A stretch of 64,000 nucleotides of DNA from positions 7,520,103-7,584,102 of the forward strand of contig NC_064224.1 of NCBI RefSeq assembly GCF_023101765.2, in the 5' to 3' direction. Position 1 is the first letter of the stretch. Each line of letters begins with the position of its first letter. The DNA comes from Spodoptera frugiperda. Its lineage: Eukaryota > Arthropoda > Insecta > Lepidoptera > Noctuidae. Below the pieces are notes generated by a model. The model searched no databases and was not told the origin of the DNA. It saw nothing but the letters and a program-made list of their open reading frames with translations. The translations under genes were made by a program, and so were the position numbers. Below are positions 1-12,400 of this stretch, piece by piece.

Positions 1-310
1 GATGATTATCAAGATAATGATGATGATGATGATTATCAAAATGATGATGATGATGATTATCAAAATGATGATGATGATGATGATTATCAAGATAATGATG
101 ATGATTATCAAGATAATGATGATGATGATGATTATCAAGATAATGATGATGATGATGATTATCAAAATGATGATGATGATGATGATGATTATCAAGATAA
201 TGATGATGATGATGATTATCAAAATGATGATGATGATGATTATCAAGATAATGATGATGATGATGATTATGAAAATGCTGATGATGATGATGATTATCAA
301 AATGATGATG
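1..310. repeat. Complex (GAT)n minisatellite in an ABCH-gene intron
   Basis: The stretch consists of GATGATTATCA-type units separated by runs of GAT, with unit lengths of roughly 18 to 27 bases and an occasional variant (one GAAAATGCT unit). It begins at or before the window edge and stops about 10 bases before the splice donor of the last visible coding exon, so it lies in the following intron. The long methionine-rich reading frame through it is an artefact of the repeat. Confidence 0.95.
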
Positions 311-320
311 ATGCACTCAC

Positions 321-495
321 TAGTCATATCCAGCCACACGCTGACGCTGCTATCCTCCACGATGTCGTCGTCGACCTCTCCGTCGGCCACGCGCTTGCCC
401 AGCGCCGCGCTGAAGTTCCTGGAGAAGTGCAAAGCGCCGTACAACTTGCCTGTAGCTACGGCCTTGCGAGCTTCCTCCGTGGAGTTGAATACAGT
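321..495 (-). CDS. ABCH coding exon 10 (last visible exon)
   Basis: Acceptor AAATTCCAG, donor GTGAGT. Encodes TVFNSTEEARKAVATGKLYG, then ALHFSRNFSAALGKRV and an acidic run before VSVWLDMT. This matches the ABC-2 membrane-protein pattern in which a GK-x-ygal segment precedes an N-glycosylated NFS. Ends in phase 1; later exons lie to the left of the window. Confidence 0.93.
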
Positions 496-3400
496 CTGGA
501 ATTTAAAGATTTTAAGTTAGGAAAGTGATTTTTACTGGGTTGCAAGTAAATCTGTTTTTTTTTATGGTGTTAGCTGGTAAATGAGCATACGGGTCACTTG
601 ATGGTAAGCAATCGTCGTCGCACAAATACACCCAAAACACCAGAGGCGTTGTAAGTGCGTTGCTGGTCTTTTCGGGATTAGGAATTTAAGGGTTGTTGGA
701 GAATCGGGAATAGGGAAGGAGGTTTATTGGGCCTATTTAAAATGTAGTTATTTTAGAGTAAAATTGTCATCGGTTTATAGCAATATAAATAGACTAGCCC
801 TTTTTACATGAAACTAGTGCTTTGGTTTAATGTAGTCATAATTAATGGTTACACAGAAAGTAACGTCCTTTTTTGAAGGCGTAAATGGCAAACGGGTACC
901 AATATCTGCCCATAAAATCAGAGAAGTAACAAGCCTTTTGGAGATTCGGGGATAACAGATAGAAGTTAAACAATCTCATTGACATGACCAATCAAAACCA
1001 CTGAAATAGTGTACTTAAACAATATAGAGCCAAAGAAACATGGTATACGTACAGGGAACAACATCTTTTTCTCCATTTCCTCTAGGAACCAACAGCTGAG
1101 CATGTAGAGGTCGCACGTCTCGTCCTCCTGGAGTACCGTCGTCACCAGACTCGTGTTACTGCAGATCTTTAAGCCAACTGGAAAGAAGAAACAAGATTTT
1201 TTAGAAGTGAAATAAAAAATATGAGGTTTTTTATTTAGGTTATATTTCCATAATTTTTTATAAGATTAGGAATGGAGACAACGAGCAGGCTTATCACCTG
1301 ATGATAATTAATCAGTACCCTTAGTACGAATTTGCATTACATTGAACGAAAGCCAACCGTGCGAATGAACCAAACAAATCAGAGCGCCGAACGCGCTCTC
1401 TATTCGATTTCGTTCGACGTAAAGTACTAAGGCTACAGTTCCACCATTAACTCCAAAAGACCTGTAAGTGTATTTCTGGCCGTTTAAGGTATATAGATAC
1501 GTTGTTTACTTGGTAAAAATACATGACACGGCAGATTCAAATAACAAGAACAAAATCCTGGGTTGGTATTCAGATTTTAAAAAGGAAGGTTTGCTTTTAA
1601 TCTTTGTCCCTATTACGGCTTTTAAAAGGTCCAAAATAATGTCATCCTTAAAATAAAACTGCCTCTAAATAAGATGTTAATCGCAATATCCAGAGATTCT
1701 ACATACATGGTGAGAGAGCCGCTTCATCGTTGACCACTCCAATCTGTAGATCCCGCGGGTCGTGGCCCACCGCCGCGAAGAATGCTACCACTTGGATGAT
1801 CGGGAACAGGATCGAGAATATTAGACCACTGGAATGGAGAGGTTATTATGTTATTTACCAACTTACTGGCTTATATATTATAGACTATGCTTATTTTACT
1901 GGAATAAAAATGAATTGCTCAAATTCTATCTGCTAATATCAATGATTCCAAAAATGTGTGTTCTCCCGCCTTGGGCGAGGACAGAAGGATTGTCAAACTC
2001 TTGACTGACTGAAAACCACTCTGTTCCTACCTCTGCTTTGCTTTGAGCTCCGGTAAACCCGCTAGGTAGTTTGCAGTTCCGGATCGGCCCTACTGGCCCC
2101 CATCTGTGGTGGTTTGATTGTTCTTTGAGGCGCGTGCCGAGCTCTCGGGCGTCGTACACACGTGTCTATTTTTTTTGCACTTTTCACCGAAGGAAAAGGT
2201 ATATTCCGTTTTTACTCTTATACTGCTGAATCGACTTTGATGATAGAAATTAGGTACTTGAAAAACGTCGCCGTCACCAGCAAATAACAGAACCCGAAAA
2301 CCATTGAACCAATTTGGGATATTTAATATTAAAGTATTTGAAGATGAATGACTCATTGGAAAATTGTAAATGTTCTTTTACCCAGGATGCCTGGCGAACT
2401 GCTGTATACTCTTGATGAAGACAGCTTTATACCGGGACTTCGTTAACTTCTTGTTGCCTTTTGGTTTGTCTTTCTTTGTGAGCACCTGAAAAAAATGAGA
2501 TTGATAATTATTTTTATGGTATAAGCTGGTTAACGAGCAGACGGATCACCTAATGGTAAGCAATCGCCGCCGCCCATGGGCACCCAATTTATAAAGCCTC
2601 TGGTGTAGAGGCGATACATGTGTGTTGCCGGCCTTTTAGGGGTTAGGAATTTAAGGGTTGTGAGGGAGTCGGGGATTGGGAAGATTTGGCGGTGGGGGAA
2701 ATTGGGTATCCGTTAACCTCACTCACACACACAAAACACAACGCGAGTGTTGTTTCACATCGGTTTTCTGTGAGGCCATAGTATTGTGTAGGTATTTCGT
2801 CATGTGAGTGATGTTACCAGAGGCCCAATCCCCCTCTTTATCCCCAAATCCTAAAATAATACCTTAAAGTCATAAGATCTTTATTTAAAAAGTTGGTACA
2901 CTACTTACATCGGTGCTACTGGTAATGGTGGGGAAGTCGTCTCGGGAGTGGTAGCGGGTGTCCACTCCTGTGCACATACTGCTGTCCGGGATCACGTCCG
3001 GAGACACTGTTAGGGCTGCAGGGAGAAAGAGTCTTAGTATTCATTTTGTGTGGCAACCGACTTAGACAAATAGTTTGATGATAAAACTACAGATGACATT
3101 ACGAGTCTTACAGCTGTACTCATAGTCATTTATATGGTTATTAAACCCAGACCTTAGCAATTGTTTAGGATATAAAATCGTTACTAAGGAATAGTTTATG
3201 TAATCATTAAATGTCTCTGAGTGCGGCAGTTAAATTGTGTAAATTAATAGATCAAAGTCAATTTGATCAGTTTGGTTGATGAAAGTTAATTATTGATCAA
3301 AACCTACACATAATTTATGTTTTATTTGCTTGCTCCACTTTCATATTATGGTATCTAGTCTGAGGTACAAAATAAGTTACAGCATGGGTACGGCAGAAGA

Positions 3401-6400
3401 AATAAATAAATGTATTCGTTATGCTTTATTACCTTTCAAAGCTAAAAAAATAACTAAATAGTGTCTAAATACTAACTGGACCGCCTCCTAGGCATCTCGT
3501 GTTGTCTCATCGCGAGTTTCAAGAACGCCTCCTCAAGAGTGTCGCAGTCGAACTTCCTCAGTAGATCCTCGGGGGAGTCCTCCGCTAAGAGTTGGCCATC
3601 TCGGAGTAGACCGATCTGAAAAAAGATAGAAGAAAAATTTAAATTAGTTATAGGAACCACGCTTTTTGTTTAATTTCTGCGCTGAGTAGGTGGCGCTAGT
3701 GTAGCTTTAAGTCCTGTTGTTTATTTGTAGTAGTAAAGTGTTGGAAATCTTAGGCAAAAAGAAAGAAAGACACTTGATAAAATTGATTATCACGATTATA
3801 TTATAAGTCTTCTAGGATAGTCTAAATCACTGATTGATTGAATATTTTGAATTTGTACAAAGTAAAAACCTTGAAACTAGTCGAGTTCCTCGTCAAATAA
3901 TTGCGTGAGTATGCCGAAAAACATAATAATTAAATCGAAAACTTGTATATTTTCATACCAGAGTCTAAAAACGGACAGACTTTCATAGAATTCTCTAGAT
4001 GTAGAATCGAGGAATCTATATACATATAATAAATCTGTGGAAGGGAAATAAATAGCATAAATAATAAATAATTAGGGTGTTAGTGGATCGATACCAAACC
4101 CAAATATATGATTAATTTTTTTTTGTCTGTCTGTCTGTCTGTGTTAAGTAACCATTAAATGACTCTGAATACGGTGGAAAGATTTCTTCTATCAAGTTTA
4201 ATACGAGTCATTAGACCAGGATAATTATTATCTAAGTCATAATATACCAGTACAAGTTGCGTATCAGTAATTAAAATCAATTATCTCACTACCCATCCAT
4301 TGTGACAACGTAATCTTGTACGGAAGGTACTATTTATAGTAATTGTTTTGATACAACATCATTTTTTTATCTCTTATGGAAAAATTGTGTCTGTTTTGAA
4401 CCGACTTAAAAAAAGGAGGTTCTTAGTTTGACCTGTATGTATGTATGTTTGTAGGCGATTATCTCGCGTTTAGCTGAACCGATTTTGATGCGGTTTTCAA
4501 CACAGTATTTCAAACGAGCAAACGTATTACCAAATGGTTAGCAATCGTCGCCGCCCATGAACACCCGGAACACCAGAGGCGTTACAAGTGCTTTGCCGGC
4601 CTTTTGGTGGTTCGGATTTTGAGAAATATGGAGAGGGTGGTAATTGGGTCTTCGGTAACCTCACACTACGAAACACAATTTATTATTTCACGTCAGTATT
4701 CTGTGAGGCCTCTCTATCACTCCGGTAGAGTCGGCTCATTCAAGACCAAAATTAGCCAAATCGGTCCAGCCGTTCTCTAGTTTTAGCGAGACTAACGAAC
4801 AGCTTGATTTTGATATGTATATGGAGATTAGAAAATATTTTGAAACTCACCTTGTGTGCTTGTTTCGTTTCGTCTATGTAATGTGTCGTGATGATGACGG
4901 TGGTTCCACGTCGCGCCTGCTCCGCTAGGAAGTCCCATATCCTGGAAAAACAAGAAAATATCTTTATTAGTAAATTAACAAATAGAAGGTAATTTTTAGA
5001 TTCTAGATTACTTATACTAAAAAAACATTACATTTTTAAGTAATCTAGTCTAATAAATAAAATTGGAGTATCTGTTTGTAATATTGAAATAAGCGCGTGC
5101 GCGGGCGTGAGAAGGGTCGTTCCCTAATGCGCCCTGCCTTTTCCTTAGCTAGCATGATTGCTATGCAGAAGAAGGAGATGGCATCCCAGTCCTCGCTCTG
5201 CACCATGGCCTGAACCAATGTCAGGCGCCATTGCCGACCACGTCCCTGAGGACACGGCAGTGTTCAGCCCATGCAGGGCACACCGCCGTGTCGTCCAGGC
5301 GGTATTCGTAATGACGACACCCGGGGTATCCTCCCGCCCAATCAGAAACAGGAACCTACCGAAACTCCCATGTCCAGTAAGGACTTGCGTCAGACGGTAG
5401 AAGGGGACCCCGTAGCACCTCTCAAGATATTCCTCAAAAAGGGGACTTACCGCTGCAAGTTTAACTGTTTTTCTTCAAACGGGTCGTAAGCGTATTTGCA
5501 ATTTCAATGGCATAACAAAAACTGTTTTTTGCGACACAAACACTAGCAAAAATGTAGGCAAAGCAGATTACAATGTGATCGTACCCGTGAGAACTGAAAC
5601 TTGGCGTAGTGATCTAAATTAAGTGTTGTTCTATTGTTTTATTTTGAGACTTCTGAAAAAATTACGTTGATAATGTAAATGTTTAGTAATAGGTGTTTAG
5701 TGTGCAAAAAAATCAAGTTTGATTGCGGCAATTTCGACTTTATAAAAACTGAATTTAAATTGTCTTTTTTATACTACCGTAATAAGTAACGGATTATTCG
5801 ATTTGTTACATTATATTGAAATGTTTTAAAAACATAGATTCTTGAAAGCATTCTTCGTCTTAGAAAATCTTACAGAAAAGCATTACTTTTCTTTTAAGGA
5901 AGGAAAATCATCCGAAAACTTCTCCCGTCTTGGGCAAGGTGAAAGGGAGTGTCAGACTCTTACTGACTAAAAACCACCCCGTTCCTACTCCTGCTTTTCG
6001 AGCCGAAGCCCCGGTAAACTCGCTAGGTAGTCCGCAGCTCCGGATCAGAGAATAGCATTGCTGGGCTGTTAGACATTAGCATGTAATAATAATTATTATT
6101 GCAAATATTAGCACGTCAGTGAAACACGTGATACAACCATAACACCATAACGTTGTGTTTATTGAACAAATGCACAAGTTATGTTATAACATAACAGTGT
6201 TGGCTCACGTACTGTTCATTTGCAATACAATTAAAACTAAGTATTACATGGTATGGCATAATTATTAGCCCTGTCTGTGTCTATGTATTAAGTTGTGTGG
6301 TTATGGTAGAGTATATTACAATAAACCACCCTTACTCTTCTCGTGGCTTTCGCGAAGTAATAAGCAAACTTAATAACCGAATATTCGATTAAAAATTTTG

Positions 6401-9400
6401 CGAAGCAGTCATGCCAGCTAGAGGGAACAAACTTCCTCGCGCCCCAGCCGTCACGAGGCGAAGATCTCCGGCCACCGGTCAATGCGGGTCTGTGGTTGGC
6501 GAGCTAGACTAGCTCATCGCTCGACTAGATCCATACCGGTGCGTACTGCGCGTCGCGTTTGGCGTGAGCCTCTAAGAACTATTAAACCACCATAGATGGG
6601 GCCCAGTAAGGCTGATATCCAACCTGGAGCTGCGGACTACCTACCGGGTTACCAGGGTTCAGAATGGGCGTAGGAACGGGGTCGTGTTTAGTCAGTAAGA
6701 GTCTGACACCCTCGCCTCACCCAAGACGGGAGAAGTAAATGGATGAATTTATGGCCTTAAAAAAAGTTGTTCAGAACAAAACTTCAATTTCACTGTAATA
6801 TATTATTTTATTAATATTTAACTTATGTACACCTAACATTAGTTTGCAAAACACATAACAGCTACACATTATATCCATTTACTTTATTTGTATTTAAGTA
6901 TTTAACTTTACTATGTATGTCTAAGTATTTGCTTTGCTCAGAATAAATGTACAACTAGTAATTGTATTTGTTTATAGTTATATTTTATTATTCCTTTAAA
7001 TGTACTTCTTAGAAAATTTATTATTTTACACTGCTCATCTTTAAGTTTATTACACGGACATCAAAAAATAACTATCTGCTTAAAGGTGCTTTTCTACCAG
7101 AGATGTGCTATGCTACGTTTCTGTGGATGGGTTTGGCTTCCACCAATCATATTCATTGGTACACATAGCTTAGCACTAGTAGAAACGGACTCAGCTAAAC
7201 TATGTTTTTTTATATGAAAAGATGCGTGCTATGGATGTGTGCTACGGATGCTTCCCTACTATCGATACATCGCATACTCGAGCTTAGCATGTTCTTCGCA
7301 CAGCTACTTTGCGGCGACGCATCTTCATAGCACATCTTGCTTGTACAGCTACATAGCTTAGTATCAGTGGAAACGGTCACATGGATGAACTTAGCTATTA
7401 CTTCTTCGTAGCATAGCTTTTTTTCTTGAGGGGGAAAATCATCCAATGGCTTTTCCCGCTTTGGGCAAGGCGAGAGGGAGTGTCAGACTCTCACTGACTA
7501 AAACCCACCCCGTTCCTACTCCTGCTTTTCGAGCCGGAGCCCCGGTAAACCCACTAGGTAGTCCGTAGCATAGCTACATAGTAGAATTGATTAAAAGTTG
7601 GTGAACCTATTCACCTCTATATATCCCTTTTTCCTAAGGTATGCAATATTAGGTTTCTACATTAGGTATCTAGTGAATGCCAAGATGTGAAATCCAGGTC
7701 TTACTACATCCTATTATTGTTGCAAGCTCACTTTATTGCCGAAGTTAGAGGATACGTGAACAGCATACACAATGAGAGTTAGCACACCCTGGTTATTTTA
7801 AATTATGTTATTTTGATATTACTTAGGAAATAGCTCGTGTGTGGTGGTAAGTACGACTGCCAAACAATTTCTTAGTTGTGATAAAGTAGGTATCTTCGGA
7901 TTTTCAAAGTTATTTATAATTAGCCTATTTCGCCTAGCGGCTCGTTTTCGTGGGATAATAAGTGTCCTATCACCCGAGTCAGCTCATACCCTGTCTGTAT
8001 ACCAAATTTTAGTTCAGTAGTTTTAGCGTAATCGACAGACAAAGATCCACACATACAAACAAATAACTTTCACATATTTATAATATTAGTGTGATTATTA
8101 ATTACACGTGGTGGGTTTAAAAGTAAGAAATATACAGCTGAAAATTTTAGGCAGGAATAGTATTTTTTTATTAATAGTATTTGTTTGTGAAAACCGTACA
8201 AAAACCAGTCCAGGTGTTTTTGAGTTCATCGCATTTATAAAAAAAAAGACGCGAAAAAGGACTACAAAGAAGTTTAAATATATTTTTATAATATCGTGAG
8301 ATATAATTATCATATTAAATAACTAAAAATCACGGTTTACACACGTGTCTACATTTCGAGTCACAGAGGGACTCTTCATTATGGGCAGTCTACGCAACGT
8401 CATCACGTCGTATGATCAAGAGTCCTCTGTGACACGAAACTAGTAGAGGTTTTCTCAATTAATGTATTTGAGGAAACAGTGATTTTTAGTTAATTGGGTT
8501 TTAAATACCTATATTTAAATGAAAAGTCTGCAAAAATAACGCGTGACGATATATTGTATAGTTCTCGTAAATCTTTCCATTTCCTGGTTTTTATTATTCA
8601 CTATATCACTGATCGTTTCACGGTTGTAGATTCAAATAATTGCATTAAAACACGGCAGTTTCATTTTTCAATATACCTGAGTTACCTACCACACTGTTTT
8701 TAGTCTTTTAAAAATGATGTCTGATTTTTTTAAGGCGGAAAATAAATCAGTTACTTCTCCCAACTGGATGAGGACAACATAACAGGTTACCGGGGTTTCG
8801 GCTCAAAGCAAGAGAAAGAACGGGGTGGTTTTTATTCAGTAAGAGTCTGAGTCTTACCTCATCCAAGGCGGGAGAAGTAATTGGACGATTACTCCCAGTC
8901 AAAAAAAAAATGGCAATAGTGAACCGTTTCAGACTGCGTGTCGTTTCCAAAACCGCTACACTTAAATACAGTTTTAGCCAATATTTTTGCAAATTGGACA
9001 TCAAATTGCCAAACAGCAACAGAAGGCAACATAGCCCGTTGCATATAATTACGCGCAACACAATCGGAACATGCCGACCACATTGCAATGTCTCGGTCGT
9101 TGCTGTTGCAACACTGGCGAAGTCACAATTACCAGGCTGTTGCAACAGTTCGTCGATACAAATCTGCCAGTAAAATGCAATCTTTGGATTTGTTTTTTCT
9201 TGTTTTTAATTACTTTGATTTGTTTGGTTCAATGAGGAAAATCTGTTTGTTTTTTATTTATGTAATGGTTTCTTGATAATGGATGTTATAACATGCTAAG
9301 AGTAGGAATGGGGTGGTTTTTAGTCAGTGAGAGTCTGACACTGCCTCTCGCCCACTTCTCCCGCCTTGTATGAGACAAGGCGGGAGAAGTCATTGGATGA

Positions 9401-12400
9401 TTTTCCTCGCTCAAGTGTAGGGTTTAAATAAGTCTTTGTTTAGTATTCATGGCATAAGTAGTAGAGTTGTTAAAGACATAGGTTAAGTATTATGTTTTTG
9501 TACACTAAGCGTTTGTTTTTATGTAATAACTAGCTAATGCCTGCGGCTTCGTTCGCGTGCATTATGCAGAGTTTGTGAATAATAAAAGTTGCTTAAGTTG
9601 CAACTTAGTAAATCAGCTACTAGAAGCCGACTGCCAATAGAAGTCCCATCAAAATCAGTACCGCTATTTCAGAGATAAGTTAGAACAAATAGTAAAAACC
9701 GGTTATTTCAATATTACAAACAGATATTCTAAAATTGTTTATTAATCCGTAAGTCTAGGTAGACTAGTCTAGTTTAGACTAGACGACTTAAGTTAATTGG
9801 CTGTCGGTTTTTGCTCTTAATTAGCGTCCTCTGTGTCGTGGTTACCTGCGATTTTACTCATGTTTTTATGAACAAACAAAAAAAAAGTCGGAATACTTAA
9901 TCATTTTAATATTTCTAGAATGTTATGTGGAACCAGTCTACCTTAAAACTTGAAAACAAGCACAGCAATAAAGTCAAAGTCAAATTATTTATTCCAATTA
10001 AACCATAAATAGGTATAAGTTTTTAAACTGACATGGTCACTAACACTTTTTTTGATGGGGTAAAATCATTCAATGACTTCTTCTTTATGTCTATGAGTTT
10101 CCGATATTTCGGCACTGTTGCAAGCGCCATGATCACGGATCATCCAGTAAATATCCCGTCTTAAGTTCTAATATTAGTGTTAGTGACCATGTCAGTTTAA
10201 AAACTTTCTCAGATACATTTTTCCAATCAATAATTGTACATATATGTGAGAACAGTGGACAAATGGTAGAACTTCACTACATAGTATAAAAACAAAGTCG
10301 CTATTTTTGTCTGTTTGTCTGTATGCTTAAATCTTTAAAATTACGCAACGTATTTTGATGCGGTTTTTTGTAATAGGTAGAGTGATTCAAGAGGAAGGTT
10401 TATATGTATAATACAGGCATAATATATCACCATTGCATCCATGCGAAGCTGGGGCGGGTCGCTAGTAACACATAAAAACAAGATCAACAACAACTCCGTG
10501 ATATTATTAAAAAAGTACACTGCAACTGTCACTTGGGCGCCATTTCTCAACAGATTGCAGACCAGAGGAGATTGCTGACATTTGGCAATATTTGGGTGAC
10601 GTGCATGAATGAGCAGTTTGTTTCAGCATCAATGTGTTGCAAAGATTATGGCCTGGGATAAAAATGTTGAAGGAAATTCTTTGAATGACATAAATAAGGT
10701 AATTGGTCCAAGTCAAGAACAGCGTTGAAGCGTTGCTGGTTGAGTCGGAAGTGCGATAATCGAATAAGGGATCTCGGCTACGATTCTAGGGATGGGTTTT
10801 AATGTTTATTGTGATTTTTATCTGTTTTTCAGTTATAACAATGATACAAGTTTTTAAATATCGTGATCATGGTGCTTGCAACAGTGTAGAAATATCGGAA
10901 ATTAAACTAGACATAAATAAACATGGTAAATATCCCGTCTAAAGTTCTAATGATAGTATAGCAAAGAGTCTGGAATTGGGTATATGGCAATAGACTCACT
11001 TGTTATTACATGGCAGTCATACTGGCGATAAGTATAGCTAATAGCTTCTAAATTTTATCAAAATTGATTCATCATTTTAAGAAGTAATGCATAGCGATCA
11101 AACTTACTTATGAATTTAGATCATTAATTAGTAACTAAAACAAGCTCTCATTTCATCGAATTAATGGATAGACATTATTTTAAATCTAACCTTTTAAAAC
11201 TTGACCTTAATTCTAGTCTAGTTTGACCTCAATAAATAGGAAGTATTAGGAAGTGACCTTCGCGAAATATTGCCAAATTTTGAATTTGACCTATAAATAT
11301 TTAAATATGTTATATAATATATTGCTAAACCAATATCATTGTGCTTCGGGCAATGTCAAGAGAAACTTAGTATTGATGTTTGTTTAGGGGTCATCCTAGA
11401 CGTAAATATAAAATGCTCTTCAAACTCTCCTTAACTAATGTATAAATACTCAACCGCTACTCAATTTTAAGACGGTCTCAAGATTATTTCTGTCGCTACC
11501 AATTCTTTATTAAATGACAGAGATAGCACGATATTTAGGTACAACTAAAAATTGAGTAGCATTTCAGTATTCGGGCATAAGATTTTTTGTAACTTAACAT
11601 CATGTCTTTAAGATTGCTTTTCCACCAAAGATGTGCTATGAGCTATGCTACGGAGATGTAATAGCTAAGCTGTAAAACTATGTGACCGTTTCCACTGATA
11701 CTAAGTTGCAGCAGCTCGTGTATACGATGTATCGATTGCAGCACGCATTGTTTCATATAAAACATAGCTTAGGTGAGTTCGTTTATACCAGTGCTATGCT
11801 ATGTGAAGAGGGGGACACTATTTTTTCACCAATAAAGTTATAAGCCCCATTTAGGTAATGAGCAAAGAGTATAATAGCAGGCGAGTTTATTTCTGAGGCT
11901 TATATGACGTTGTTTGAAGGTATTTCTGCACAATTTATGTAATTATTTAAAGTAAATAAACCTTGATAAGACATAAGAGGTTAAGTTAAAGTTTATACTT
12001 TATGTAAAATGTTTTGGTAACCTCGTAAAGAAAATATGGCCGCGAAGCCTTTGTGCTTGTAAAATATACAAAATACTTGTGAAATTATTATGACTTCTCA
12101 TGTTTATGTCATTGTCAAGTGTGAAGTATTTTTTGATAAGTGGTTGTAAGTATGTTTGCCATGTACCTAGAAGGCTATGGGTTATATTACTGGGCAAAAT
12201 ATTAAATGCAGATTTATTATCTACGTACACTAGCGTTTCGGAGCGAAAATGCACAGAGAAGATGTCACAATTGGATTTCCTTTTAACATAATGCCCTTTA
12301 CGGGGAGCGCATCTGACCCGAAGCTGCGGATTACGTAGCAGGTTTACCAGGGCTCCGACTCGAAAAGCTGGAGTAGGAACGGGGTGGTTTTTAGTCAGTA

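Noticed and set aside
1..310. Regularly spaced repeats resembling a CRISPR array
   Set aside because: Units vary in length, there are no unique spacers, and the context is a eukaryotic intron.
2..520. 172-codon Met/Ile/Lys-rich frame at the left edge
   Set aside because: It translates the GAT minisatellite and runs antisense through the last visible ABCH exon.
8910..9276. Overlapping open frames on both strands around 9.0 kb
   Set aside because: Short, mutually antisense, no domain or splice support; the region has GTTGCAACA-type repeats between two family A copies.
10341..10716. Overlapping minus-strand frames near 10.5 kb
   Set aside because: Considered as a decayed transposase, but no motif could be named, so not listed as a gene.
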